Source: Flavobacterium zepuense (GTDB taxonomy: Bacteria; Bacteroidota; Bacteroidia; Flavobacteriales; Flavobacteriaceae). Taken from it: DNA of 64,000 nt. The stretch lies in NCBI RefSeq assembly GCF_007097145.1, contig NZ_VJVZ01000008.1, forward strand, positions 1 through 64,000, read 5' to 3'. The translations under genes were made by a program, and so were the position numbers. The notes beneath the pieces are model-generated. The model did no database searches. It saw only the letters and a list, made by a program, of their open reading frames with translations, and was not told the DNA's origin. This document shows, piece by piece, positions 35,804 to 45,212 of the stretch (its first letter is position 1; every line of letters begins with the position of its first letter).

Positions 35804-37792
35804 ATGAAACTAAATCAGGTTCTATCAGGCCTACTATTAACGGCTTTACTAATTTCGGGCTGCAAAACATCTAAAGAGGCAGCCGCCCCGCAAAAAGAAG
35901 TTTTATTTACAGTTAATGACAAACCTTATTATACCGATGAGTTTAAGAGGGTTTACAAGAAAAACCTCGATCTTGTAAAAGACGATTCTCAAAAAGACCT
36001 GGATAATTACCTTAACCTTTTTATTGGTTACAAACTAAAAGTAAACAAGGCCAACAAGCTTGGGCTTCAAAACAATAAAAAATACCAGGGCGAGCTTAAA
36101 AGCTACCGCACACAGCTTTCTAAAAATTACCTTACAGACAGTAAAGTAACGGCAGAGCTTATAGAAGAGGCCTACAACCGTTCCCTTAAAGAAGTTAAGG
36201 CATCGCACATACTGTTTATGGCAGATGAAAACGCATCGCCGGCAGATACCCTTAAAGCTTACAACAAAGCGGCGGATGTTGTTAAAAAAGCCGCTGCCGG
36301 AGAAGATTTTGGCAAGCTTGCACAACAATACAGTGAAGACCCTTCGGCTAAAGAAAATCAGGGTGACCTGGGTTATTTTACCGTTTTCAGGATGGTTTAC
36401 CCGTTTGAAACTGCTGCTTACAATACCCCAAAAGGCCAGGTATCTAAACCGGTAAGGACCCGTTTTGGCTACCACGTTATAAAAGTGACTGATGTTAGGG
36501 ATAACCGTGGCGATGTTACTGTGGCACACATCATGATCATGAAGCCGCAACAGCCGGATGCAGCAGCATCTGCCAAAGCAAAAACCAAGATAGAAGACAT
36601 CTATAAAAAATTAAAACAGGGCGAAGATTTTGCTGCACTGGCAAAACAATTCTCTGAAGATAAATCAAGTTCCGGCAATGGTGGGCAGCTTGCTAAATTC
36701 AGTTCAGGGGAGTTAACTTCTGTTGAATTTGAAGACCAGGCTTTCGGGCTTCAAAAAGCGGGTGATATATCAATGCCGTTCGAAACGCAGTTTGGCTGGC
36801 ATATTGTAAGGCTTGTATCTAAAGAGCCTTTAAAACCGTATGCTGATGTTAAGCCTGATTTTGAGAACAGGGTTAAAAGGGATGAGCGCTCAAGGTTAAT
36901 TGAGCAATCGCTTACAAGCACACTTAAAAAGAAATATAGCGTAGAAAAAGATAAAAAAGTATACCAGGAAGCAGTACTTGCCATAAACGACAGTATTTAT
37001 GCTCAGGGCTGGAAAGCGCCTAAAAAAGGCAATTATACCAAGACCCTGCTTACTATTAATAAAGACAAAAAACTTACCGCACAGGATTATCTTAACTACG
37101 TAGATGCCCAGCAAAGAACAGGCGTTACCGCCAAGCCGGTGGCTAAAGCGGCCGATGTTTTTTACGACCGTTTTGTAGATGAGCAGCTTAATGTTTATTA
37201 CAATGATAACCTTGAAAAAGAATTCCCTGAATTCTCTATGGTAATGGAAGAATACCGGGATGGTTTATTGCTGTTTGACCTGATGGAGAAAGAAATTTGG
37301 GAAAAAGCCAAGAACGATACCATAGGCCTTCAGAAGTTTTATGAAGCGAACAAGGCTAACTACCAGTGGAAAAACAGGGTAGATGCCGAGGTGTATTCGT
37401 CTACTAACGAAAAAGATATTAAAACAGCACGTGAGCAATTGCTTAAAGGTAAAGATGCTGCTGCTATAAAAACGGCGCTTAATACAAAAGATAAAGTAAA
37501 CGTTATGGAAAAAACCGGCGTTTACGATCAGGATAGCGATGCCCTGCCTAAACAAGCCGTTTGGAAAACAGGCGTTAGCGATATTATTAAAGAAGGCAAT
37601 TACTACTATGTGGTAAAAACCAACAAAGTATTGCCTGCGGGTCCTAAAACGCTGGATGAAGCTAAAGGCCGTGTAGTTAACGATTACCAACAATACCTTG
37701 AGAGCACATGGGTAGACGAGCTTAAGAAAGAGTTTACGGTTAAGGTTAACCAGGATACTTTTGCAAAAGTTAAAACAGAGCTTAAAAAGTAA
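35804..37792 (+). CDS. periplasmic PpiC/SurA-like peptidyl-prolyl isomerase lipoprotein
   Basis: A 662-aa lipoprotein chaperone (lipobox ISGC, Cys20). Two parvulin-type rotamase domains are visible: one from VKASHILFMADENAS to FGYHVIKVTD (about 128-230) and one from VTVAHIMIMKPQQ to FGWHIVRLVS (about 240-345). A long helical, SurA-like C-terminal part (about 350-660) follows. It probably folds outer-membrane or exported proteins. It is the first of three co-directional genes of the same general type: its stop overlaps the next start (TAATG), and the third gene overlaps the second by 17 bases. Similar three-gene runs ending in moxR occur in other flavobacteria, as far as I recall. Confidence 0.92.
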   Translation: MKLNQVLSGLLLTALLISGCKTSKEAAAPQKEVLFTVNDKPYYTDEFKRVYKKNLDLVKDDSQKDLDNYLNLFIGYKLKVNKANKLGLQNNKKYQGELKSYRTQLSKNYLTDSKVTAELIEEAYNRSLKEVKASHILFMADENASPADTLKAYNKAADVVKKAAAGEDFGKLAQQYSEDPSAKENQGDLGYFTVFRMVYPFETAAYNTPKGQVSKPVRTRFGYHVIKVTDVRDNRGDVTVAHIMIMKPQQPDAAASAKAKTKIEDIYKKLKQGEDFAALAKQFSEDKSSSGNGGQLAKFSSGELTSVEFEDQAFGLQKAGDISMPFETQFGWHIVRLVSKEPLKPYADVKPDFENRVKRDERSRLIEQSLTSTLKKKYSVEKDKKVYQEAVLAINDSIYAQGWKAPKKGNYTKTLLTINKDKKLTAQDYLNYVDAQQRTGVTAKPVAKAADVFYDRFVDEQLNVYYNDNLEKEFPEFSMVMEEYRDGLLLFDLMEKEIWEKAKNDTIGLQKFYEANKANYQWKNRVDAEVYSSTNEKDIKTAREQLLKGKDAAAIKTALNTKDKVNVMEKTGVYDQDSDALPKQAVWKTGVSDIIKEGNYYYVVKTNKVLPAGPKTLDEAKGRVVNDYQQYLESTWVDELKKEFTVKVNQDTFAKVKTELKK

Positions 37793-38646
37793 TGGTTAAA
37801 AACGCACTGCTGTTGTTGTTTGCCTTTGCGGTTTTTTCGTGCGGAAGCAAGGAAGAAACCGGCGGCCCCGATGCTGCGGTGGCAAGGGTTAACAATGCCT
37901 ACCTTGACAGGGAAGAGCTTAAAGGCATAGTGCCTGCCGGTACCTCTAAACAGGACAGTATTGCAATTATTAAAAGCTATATAGACCGCTGGGCTTCGCA
38001 AAAGCTTTTGTATGATGCCGCGGTAGTTAACGTAGGCGACGACAAGCAAAAAGAGATTGAAAGCCTGATTAAGCAGTACACAGCCGACCTGTATACCAAG
38101 GCTTATTTAGAGGAAGTGGTTAAGCAAAGTACTGATACTGCCGTACCGCAGGAAGAGCTTGTAAAATATTACAATGCTAACAAACAAAACTTTAGGGCTA
38201 CGGCTATGCTGGTGCGCCTAAAGTATATTAAAATGGCTAAAGACCACCCTAAGTTTGCCCTGGCACGCCAAAAGTTTTTAAGCGGAAATAAAAAAGATAT
38301 AAAGGCGCTTAATGATATGGCGCTTCAGTTTAAAAGCTATGCCTTTAACGATAGTATCTGGACGGATATGAATGAGGTATACCAAAAGCTGCCTTTTATA
38401 ACACCAGTAAACAGGGAAAAATACATAAGCAGCGGCACATCATACCAGTACCCCGATAGTACCGATGTATACATGGTAAAGGTAAGCAAGGTAATAGACA
38501 GGAACCAGGTGGCGCCTTACGAATATATAAAGCCTACCTTGCAGCAGCTAATAATAAATAACAGGAAACTGGAGTTAATAAAGAAATTCCAAAAAGAAAT
38601 TACGGATGACGCGATTAAAAATAACAAATATGAGATTTATAAATAA
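37792..38646 (+). CDS. SurA N-domain-like lipoprotein without a rotamase domain
   Basis: A 284-aa lipoprotein (lipobox FSCG, Cys17). The body is helical (LDREELKGIVPAGTSKQDSIAIIKSYIDRWASQKLLYDAA...), resembling the substrate-binding N-terminal domain of SurA/PpiD proteins. No parvulin signature (HILI ... GxLG ... FGYHIIK) is present. Its position between two double-parvulin proteins, with TAATG coupling to the first and a 17-base overlap with the third, argues for a chaperone role in the same complex or pathway. It is usually annotated as hypothetical. Confidence 0.8.
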   Translation: MVKNALLLLFAFAVFSCGSKEETGGPDAAVARVNNAYLDREELKGIVPAGTSKQDSIAIIKSYIDRWASQKLLYDAAVVNVGDDKQKEIESLIKQYTADLYTKAYLEEVVKQSTDTAVPQEELVKYYNANKQNFRATAMLVRLKYIKMAKDHPKFALARQKFLSGNKKDIKALNDMALQFKSYAFNDSIWTDMNEVYQKLPFITPVNREKYISSGTSYQYPDSTDVYMVKVSKVIDRNQVAPYEYIKPTLQQLIINNRKLELIKKFQKEITDDAIKNNKYEIYK

Positions 38647-40042
38647 CAGGGTTGTCCTGTTTTTAGCTTTTGCCTTTTTGGGTTTAAACTTTGCTGCCGC
38701 ACAGGAAATAATTCCGGAAAAGGTAAAAGATTCGGTTAAGCCGAAACTAACGCCCGGTGCTAAGCTAAAAGTTGATGGTGTGGTTGCTGTTGTGGGCGAT
38801 TTTGTAGTACTTGATTCTGATATCGACCTTACCTATAAAGAGCTTCAGGCGAGCAATATGCCTATTTCAGATGTTACCCGATGCGAACTTTTAGGTAAAC
38901 TTATGGAAGATAAGCTGTATGCCCACCAGGCCATTCAGGATAGTATTGTAGTATCGGATGCTGAGGTTAATGAAACCATGAACCGCCAGATAGATTATTT
39001 TGTTGAGAATTTAGGTTCTCCTGATAAAATGGTGGCGTACTTTAAAAAGAAAAACCTTGAAACGTTTAAGGCAGAACTTTTTGATATGATCAAAAACCAA
39101 AAGCTTACGGAGCAGATGCAAAAAAAGATCATAGATGAGGTTGAGATAACTCCTGAAGAGGTAAGGCAGTTTTACGCCAAGTTCACTAAAGAAGACCTGC
39201 CAACCTTTGGTGCAGAGATGGAAGTAGCACAAATTGTGGTAAAGCCGGAAATATCGCAGGCAGAAAAGCAAAAAGTTATCGACCGTCTTAAAGAAATAAA
39301 GAAAGAAGTACAGGATGGTGCCAGCTTTTATAGTAAGGCAGTATTGTATACCGAGGATAAAGCATCAGCGTCAAGCGGTGGATACATACCTGTAAACAGG
39401 AAATCGCAGCTGGTAAAAGAATTTAAAGATGCTGCCTTTAGTACGGATGAAGGGCAGATATCAGAACCATTTGAAACAGAGTATGGTTTCCATATCGTGT
39501 TTGTAGAGAAAATACGCGGTCAGGAGCTTGATGTTAGGCACATACTTATGACACCTAAAGTTACACCGGAATCATTGGCTAAAGCCAAAGAAAAAATTGA
39601 GAAGATAAGGGCTAAGATAGTAAACGGCGAAATTTCGTTTGCCGATGCGGCAAGGTCGGAGTCTGATGAAAAAGATACTCGTAACAGCGGTGGGTTGTTA
39701 ATGAACCCACGCACGCTTGAGACGCGTTTTGAGCTTACTAAAATGGATCCTACAATTTACAACCAGGTAGCCGATCTTAAGGATAAAACCATATCTGAGC
39801 CTATTATGGATCAGGATCGCCTTGGTACGCCAAGCTGGAAAATACTAACGGTAACCAATCGTTATGATGAGCACCCTGCTGATTATGCTAAAGACTACAC
39901 AAAAATTAAGGAGTTGGCATTAAAAGAAAAGCAGCTTAAAACCATTGCAAAGTGGAGCGCGGCTAAAATTAAAGAAACCTACGTTAAAGTAAACGGCGAG
40001 TACCGCGACTGCAAATTTGCCAATAACTGGCTAAAAAAATAA
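38630..40042 (+). CDS. SurA-like periplasmic peptidyl-prolyl isomerase
   Basis: A 470-aa exported chaperone. Signal peptide (1-24, ending AAAQ), a SurA-type N-terminal helical domain (VDGVVAVVGDFVVLDSDIDLTYKELQ), then two parvulin domains: AQIVVKPEI ... FETEYGFHIVFVEKI and DVRHILMTPKVTPESLAKAKEKIEKI ... SWKILTVTNRYDEHPADY. It would assist outer-membrane protein folding. I choose the ATG at 38630 (MRFINNRVV), which gives a proper signal peptide; an ATG 24 bases upstream adds MTRLKITN. It overlaps the preceding gene by 17 bases. Confidence 0.92.
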   Translation: MRFINNRVVLFLAFAFLGLNFAAAQEIIPEKVKDSVKPKLTPGAKLKVDGVVAVVGDFVVLDSDIDLTYKELQASNMPISDVTRCELLGKLMEDKLYAHQAIQDSIVVSDAEVNETMNRQIDYFVENLGSPDKMVAYFKKKNLETFKAELFDMIKNQKLTEQMQKKIIDEVEITPEEVRQFYAKFTKEDLPTFGAEMEVAQIVVKPEISQAEKQKVIDRLKEIKKEVQDGASFYSKAVLYTEDKASASSGGYIPVNRKSQLVKEFKDAAFSTDEGQISEPFETEYGFHIVFVEKIRGQELDVRHILMTPKVTPESLAKAKEKIEKIRAKIVNGEISFADAARSESDEKDTRNSGGLLMNPRTLETRFELTKMDPTIYNQVADLKDKTISEPIMDQDRLGTPSWKILTVTNRYDEHPADYAKDYTKIKELALKEKQLKTIAKWSAAKIKETYVKVNGEYRDCKFANNWLKK

Positions 40043-40142
40043 AAGCGTTTGTAGCCTAAACTTTAGGTAAACAACAAAATAATTTATAAGTTTGAAGCTA
40101 AGGATTTCCTTAGCTTTAATTTTAAAATCAAAGATCAAAACT

Positions 40143-41096
40143 ATGTCAGACGTAGCAGCTATACAAAATTTAGTACAAAAACAGGCCGCTTTAAAAAAGG
40201 AGATAGCAAAAATAATAGTAGGGCAGGATGAGGTAGTAAACCAGGTGGTGTTAAGTATATTTTCAGGTGGGCATGCGCTTTTAGTGGGTGTACCGGGACT
40301 GGCAAAAACATTGTTGGTAAATACCATCTCTCAGGCGCTGGGGCTTAATTTTAAGCGTATACAGTTTACGCCCGACCTTATGCCATCTGACATATTGGGT
40401 AGCGAGATATTAGATGAGAACAGGCAGTTTAAATTTTTAAAAGGGCCTATTTTTTCTAACATTATCCTTGCCGACGAGATTAACCGTACCCCGCCTAAAA
40501 CCCAGGCGGCACTACTGGAGGCCATGCAGGAAAAAGCCGTAACCATTGCGGGGCACCACCACAAGCTGGAGTTGCCGTACTTTGTACTGGCTACGCAAAA
40601 CCCCATAGAGCAGGAGGGAACCTACCCGTTACCTGAAGCCCAGTTAGACCGTTTTATGTTTGCCATCAAGCTGGATTACCCTACGTTTGAGGAAGAAGTA
40701 CAGGTGGTTAAAAACACAACGGCTGATGCTTCCGTAACCGTTAACCCACTGTTTACCGCGCAGGAAATTATAGAATTTCAGCACCTTATACGTCGTATAC
40801 CCGTGGCTGATAATGTTATAGAGTATGCCGTAACGCTGGTAAACAAAACAAGGCCGGGCAATGCACTTAGTAACGATTATGTAAAATCATACCTTGATTG
40901 GGGTGCAGGGCCAAGGGCATCGCAAAACCTTATACTGGCGGCTAAGGCTAATGCTGCGCTAAAAGGCAAGTACAGTCCGGATATAGAGGACGTACAGGCT
41001 GTGGCAACAGGCATACTGCGCCACCGTATCATAAAAAATTACAAGGCAGATGCCGAAGGGATTACCGAAGAAATGATAATTAAAAAGCTGTTTTAA
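40143..41096 (+). CDS. MoxR-family AAA+ ATPase
   Basis: A 317-aa ATPase from Met at 40143 (MSDVAAIQNLVQKQ); upstream in-frame starts would extend into the leader. Walker A GVPGLAKT, the MoxR signature ILGSEIL, Walker B NIILADEINRTPPKTQAALLEAMQEK and sensor-1 FVLATQNPIEQEGTYPLPEAQLDRF are all canonical. MoxR proteins usually work with DUF58 and VWA-domain Bat proteins. Here the gene is followed by a terminator and an unrelated AT-rich gene rather than the Bat genes, so its partners are elsewhere or missing. It follows the SurA-like operon by 100 bases. Confidence 0.95.
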   Translation: MSDVAAIQNLVQKQAALKKEIAKIIVGQDEVVNQVVLSIFSGGHALLVGVPGLAKTLLVNTISQALGLNFKRIQFTPDLMPSDILGSEILDENRQFKFLKGPIFSNIILADEINRTPPKTQAALLEAMQEKAVTIAGHHHKLELPYFVLATQNPIEQEGTYPLPEAQLDRFMFAIKLDYPTFEEEVQVVKNTTADASVTVNPLFTAQEIIEFQHLIRRIPVADNVIEYAVTLVNKTRPGNALSNDYVKSYLDWGAGPRASQNLILAAKANAALKGKYSPDIEDVQAVATGILRHRIIKNYKADAEGITEEMIIKKLF

Positions 41097-41108
41097 ACAG
41101 CTTTTTTT
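41082..41108 (+). terminator. terminator overlapping the moxR stop codon
   Basis: A self-complementary segment AAAAAGCTG / CAGCTTTTT with a TTTTAAA loop, followed by T's. The left arm encodes the last codons of moxR, so the hairpin forms over the stop codon. Confidence 0.65.
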
Positions 41109-41117
41109 GTTTGTAGT

Positions 41118-41948
41118 ATGGAAAAGATTATAGAATATATAGACGATTATTTGAGGGTTAATAATCTGATTCAAATTGATGCTGTTACAGCTAATGCAAT
41201 ATTAGCTAAGGCGGGTATATTAAGAGATAGCGTTGATAGGCTAGGTAAACCATTGAGAGAACTTCTTCGAAAGAATAAAATTCCTCACGCCTTTCAAAAT
41301 GGAAGAAATTGGATTATTCCAAAATCAGATTCAAAAGTTACATTTATAAATAAACAAGAGTCTGATTCTAAGTATAAAACAGCAAAAAAGGATTCTTTTT
41401 CTAAATTTCAAATTAAGGATGATTCAATTTTGCCCTTAAAGTTCAAAGGTATTACTCAAATTAATGCCATTCCAGCATTACCGGGTATATATTGTTTAAA
41501 AATAAAAGAGCCATCACTTTTACCTGAAATATTTTGTAGCCATTTAATCGACAGAGGACATGATATTATTTATATTGGGTTAGCAAAAAATTTAAAAAGA
41601 CGATTAAATCAAGAGCTTTTTGCTAAAGGGCATGGTACTTTCTTTAGAAGTCTTGGGGCTGTATTAGGATATAGACCTGAACAAGGATCATTGCTAAATA
41701 AAATAAATAAGAAGAATTTTAAATTTAGTGCCAAAGATGAACAAGAAATTATAAAGTGGATCGTTGAAAATATTGAATTAGATTGGATATTAATTGAAGG
41801 TGATTTAAATTTTTTTGAAGGAAATTATATCAGAAAATATAAACCGTTACTTAACATTGATAAAAACCCTTTGAAACTTTTAGAGCTTTCGACTCTAAGA
41901 GCAGAATGTGTTGAAATTGCCAATAGCATGAATTTTAAAGCATTGTAA
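41118..41948 (+). CDS. GIY-YIG nuclease-family protein
   Basis: A 276-aa protein. The N-terminal ~70 residues look like a winged-helix unit ending in NGRNWIIPKS. A basic linker (about 70-105) follows, and then the GIY-YIG domain (about 115-250): GIY at 123-125 in LPGIYCLK, YIG at 152-154 in DIIYIGLAKNLKRRL (Arg161/162), the conserved Glu234 in FFEGNYIRKY and Asn246 in PLLNIDKN. All core residues of a GIY-YIG endonuclease are in place. The gene is strikingly AT-rich compared with its neighbours and lies between moxR and a small membrane protein, suggesting acquisition. Its target (repair, restriction or mobile-element related) cannot be told. Confidence 0.8.
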   Translation: MEKIIEYIDDYLRVNNLIQIDAVTANAILAKAGILRDSVDRLGKPLRELLRKNKIPHAFQNGRNWIIPKSDSKVTFINKQESDSKYKTAKKDSFSKFQIKDDSILPLKFKGITQINAIPALPGIYCLKIKEPSLLPEIFCSHLIDRGHDIIYIGLAKNLKRRLNQELFAKGHGTFFRSLGAVLGYRPEQGSLLNKINKKNFKFSAKDEQEIIKWIVENIELDWILIEGDLNFFEGNYIRKYKPLLNIDKNPLKLLELSTLRAECVEIANSMNFKAL

Positions 41949-42004
41949 ACTAATACTAAAACAACAATTATGCGTTAGTATACTTACAAATCAACCTTAC
42001 TATT

Positions 42005-42385
42005 ATGAAAAAAATATTCAGACTTATCCCGTTGGTCTACTTTATTGGTTTAGGTGTATTTTGGTTTTTGGAAAATTACATGGGCACCGGTACCATCAAT
42101 TACATTGCACTTGCTGTAGTGCTGGTATTGTTGATAGAATTATTCTACAACCATAAAATAGTGGGGCTTGTTACTGGCCTGTTGCTGGGATTATTTAGTA
42201 CCTATATGTTATTTGCTGTATTATCTGATGTTATAAAAGGCGGAAGCATCAATCCTAATATGGTAAAATTTATACTATTTGGCGGTGGGTTGTTTGGTAT
42301 AGGATTGCTGCTTGCAGGGTTGCTTGTGTTTTATCACGGCAAACAAAATTTTCCGGAAAATAAGCGCCAAACTACATCGGTTTAG
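42005..42385 (+). CDS. small polytopic membrane protein
   Basis: A 126-aa protein with four predicted membrane spans (about 5-22, 30-47, 52-74 and 84-108), separated by short loops, and a polar C-terminal tail (GKQNFPENKRQTTSV). No family is recognised. It stands 56 bases after the GIY-YIG gene, with no apparent link to it. Confidence 0.65.
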   Translation: MKKIFRLIPLVYFIGLGVFWFLENYMGTGTINYIALAVVLVLLIELFYNHKIVGLVTGLLLGLFSTYMLFAVLSDVIKGGSINPNMVKFILFGGGLFGIGLLLAGLLVFYHGKQNFPENKRQTTSV

Positions 42386-42655
42386 CTGTATATATAGCAT
42401 TTTTACGATTATACATTCTGTAGTATGTTTATAAATTTAAGCAGTTTGTTTTCGAATTGTTAAAATTTCTTAAAATAATTATTCAATATGTAACCAAAGG
42501 GGCCTGATTCTTAATTTTATTAAAATAAATGCAGTAAAATAGAATGTTTCCAAATAATAATTCTGTGAAATTAAAGAATAGCTAAAAATTTTTAAATTGG
42601 AATAAGTTTAAGTAAATTTACAGACTTTTTACAAACGAACATTAATATACTTACT
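42386..42655. other. AT-rich leader region of aconitase
   Basis: No gene is seen. A near-consensus box TAAATTTA (42613-42620) lies 36 nt before the aconitase ATG. Confidence 0.35.
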
Positions 42656-44941
42656 ATGGCTTTTGATATTGAAATGATCAAAAAGGTGTATGAGAACCTG
42701 GCCGAGCGCGTAGACAAGGCACGCGAACTGGTTGGCCGTCCGCTTACACTTACCGAGAAAATCCTATATTCACACATGTGGGAGGGTAATCCTACACAGG
42801 CATTTACACGAGGAAAAGATTATGTTGACTTTGCTCCGGACAGGGTAGCCTGCCAGGATGCAACCGCCCAGATGGCTCTTTTACAATTTATGCACGCCGG
42901 TAAACCTAAGGTTGCCGTGCCTACAACAGTACACTGCGATCACCTTATACAGGCAAAAGTAGATGCAAAAACCGATTTAAAGCGTGCTAAAGAGCAAAGC
43001 AATGAGGTTTTTGATTTCCTTTCTTCTATTTCAAATAAATACGGCATCGGGTTCTGGAAACCGGGTGCAGGTATCATCCACCAGGTAGTTTTAGAGAACT
43101 ATGCATTTCCGGGTGGTATGATGATTGGTACCGACTCTCACACTGTTAACGCCGGAGGCCTTGGTATGCTTGCCATTGGTGTAGGTGGTGCCGATGCGGT
43201 AGACGTAATGAGCGGTATGGCATGGGAACTTAAATTCCCTAAACTTATTGGTGTAAAACTTACCGGTAAGCTTAGCGGGTGGACAGCCCCTAAAGATGTT
43301 ATCCTTAAAGTTGCAGGTATCCTTACCGTAAAAGGTGGTACAGGCGCTGTGGTAGAATATTTTGGAGAAGGCGCTACAGCCATGTCTTGTACAGGTAAAG
43401 GTACTATTTGTAACATGGGTGCAGAGGTTGGTGCTACAACATCTACTTTTGGTTATGACGATTCTATGAGCCGTTACCTTCGTGCAACAAACCGTGCTGA
43501 TGTGGCTGATGCTGCCGATGCTGTTGCTCCTTACCTTACAGGTGATGACGAGGTTTATGCTAACCCTGAGCAGTATTTTGACCAGGTTATAGAAATTAAC
43601 CTAAGCGAACTTGAGCCACACCTTAACGGCCCTTTCACTCCGGATTTAGCTACGCCTATTTCTAAAATGAGGGAAGAAGCCGAGAAAAACAACTGGCCTT
43701 TAAACATCCAGGTAGGTTTGATAGGTTCTTGTACCAACTCTTCTTACGAAGATATTGCACGTTCTGCATCGCTTGCTAAACAGGTGGCAGAGAAAAACCT
43801 AAAAACAAAATCGCAATTCACTATCACTCCGGGATCGGAAGTTGTGCGTTATACTATAGAGCGTGATGGTTTTATTGATACCTTCGATAAAATTGGCGCT
43901 ACCGTATTTGCTAATGCCTGCGGGCCATGTATTGGTATGTGGGACAGGGAAGGTGCCGAGAAAGAAGAGCGTAACACTATTGTACACTCTTTTAACCGTA
44001 ACTTCTCTAAGCGTGCCGATGGTAACCCTAACACCCTTGCATTTGTAGGTTCTCCGGAACTTGTAACGGCTCTGGCAATTGCGGGCGACCTTGGTTTTAA
44101 CCCTATTACAGATAAGCTTATTAACGAAGATGGCGAAGAAGTAATGCTTGATGAGCCAACAGGTAATGAGCTGCCTCCTAAAGGTTTTGATGCAGAAGAT
44201 CCTGGTTTCCAGGCACCGGCTGCTGATGGATCTAAAGTAGAGATCATTGTTAGCCCAACATCTGAGCGTTTAGAGCTTCTTGCTCCGTTTACTCCGTGGA
44301 ATGGCGAAAATATATTGGGTGCTAAATTGCTTATTAAAGCATTTGGTAAATGTACTACCGACCATATTTCTATGGCGGGCCCTTGGTTACGTTTCCGTGG
44401 CCACTTAGATAATATATCTAACAACATGCTTATAGGTGCTGTAAACGCTTATAACATGAAGACAAACAACGTTAAAAACCAGCTTACAGGCGAGTATGAT
44501 GCAGTACCTGCTACTGCCCGTGCTTACAAAGCTGCGGGTGTACCAAGTATTGTTGTGGGCGACCATAACTACGGCGAAGGTTCATCTCGTGAGCATGCTG
44601 CCATGGAGCCACGCCACCTTGGTGTTAAGGTTGTACTGGTAAAATCGTTTGCACGTATACACGAAACCAACCTTAAAAAACAGGGTATGCTTGCGCTTAC
44701 TTTTGATAACGAGGCTGATTACGATAAAATACAGGAAAACGACGTATTTAACTTTGTAGACCTTAAAGAGTTTGCCCCAGGCAAACAGCTTACTATCGAG
44801 GTAATTCACGATGGTGGCGAAAAAGACGTTATCGTGGTTAACCACAGCTACAACGCAGGCCAGATTGGCTGGTTTGTAGCAGGTAGCGCACTTAACCTTA
44901 TTGCAGCGGCAGGCGCCGAGGCAGCACAGGCACAAGCTTAA
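42656..44941 (+). CDS. aconitate hydratase (mitochondrial-type)
   Basis: The [4Fe-4S] enzyme that interconverts citrate and isocitrate in the TCA cycle. It is 761 aa, beginning [20 protein letters not shown] as in eukaryotic mitochondrial-type aconitases common in Bacteroidetes. Cluster ligands are GSCTNSS and [13 protein letters not shown], and the substrate site shows [23 protein letters not shown] and [15 protein letters not shown] in the C-terminal swivelling domain. It is monocistronic with a clear terminator. The symbol acnA/acnM is used in various genomes, so I leave it blank. Confidence 0.97.
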   Translation: MAFDIEMIKKVYENLAERVDKARELVGRPLTLTEKILYSHMWEGNPTQAFTRGKDYVDFAPDRVACQDATAQMALLQFMHAGKPKVAVPTTVHCDHLIQAKVDAKTDLKRAKEQSNEVFDFLSSISNKYGIGFWKPGAGIIHQVVLENYAFPGGMMIGTDSHTVNAGGLGMLAIGVGGADAVDVMSGMAWELKFPKLIGVKLTGKLSGWTAPKDVILKVAGILTVKGGTGAVVEYFGEGATAMSCTGKGTICNMGAEVGATTSTFGYDDSMSRYLRATNRADVADAADAVAPYLTGDDEVYANPEQYFDQVIEINLSELEPHLNGPFTPDLATPISKMREEAEKNNWPLNIQVGLIGSCTNSSYEDIARSASLAKQVAEKNLKTKSQFTITPGSEVVRYTIERDGFIDTFDKIGATVFANACGPCIGMWDREGAEKEERNTIVHSFNRNFSKRADGNPNTLAFVGSPELVTALAIAGDLGFNPITDKLINEDGEEVMLDEPTGNELPPKGFDAEDPGFQAPAADGSKVEIIVSPTSERLELLAPFTPWNGENILGAKLLIKAFGKCTTDHISMAGPWLRFRGHLDNISNNMLIGAVNAYNMKTNNVKNQLTGEYDAVPATARAYKAAGVPSIVVGDHNYGEGSSREHAAMEPRHLGVKVVLVKSFARIHETNLKKQGMLALTFDNEADYDKIQENDVFNFVDLKEFAPGKQLTIEVIHDGGEKDVIVVNHSYNAGQIGWFVAGSALNLIAAAGAEAAQAQA

Positions 44942-44966
44942 TATATTCTAAGTTTTATATAGTGTT

Positions 44967-45000
44967 AAAACTCCCTTGCCTTATGGCAGGGGAGTTTTTT
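44967..45000 (+). terminator. terminator of aconitase
   Basis: Stem AAAACTCCC-T-TGCC / GGCA-G-GGGAGTTTT with a 4-nt loop and a T-run. It closely resembles the hairpins after the next two genes (48591, 52079). Confidence 0.75.
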
Positions 45001-45212
45001 TATGCCTTGTAGTGTCTGCTTTTTTTTAATTCATTTTAATGGTAGTAATTGTACAATTTATAAAATTTTTGCAATAGTAGTAGGGTTTTTTGTTATGGAA
45101 TTGTTATAGAATTCGTAAAGTGATAAATCGCAATAATTGCCGCATTGTGTTAAGATTGCTTTATACCGCTAATTAATTTAACCGATCATCCAATTATAAT
45201 ACACCTTTATCT

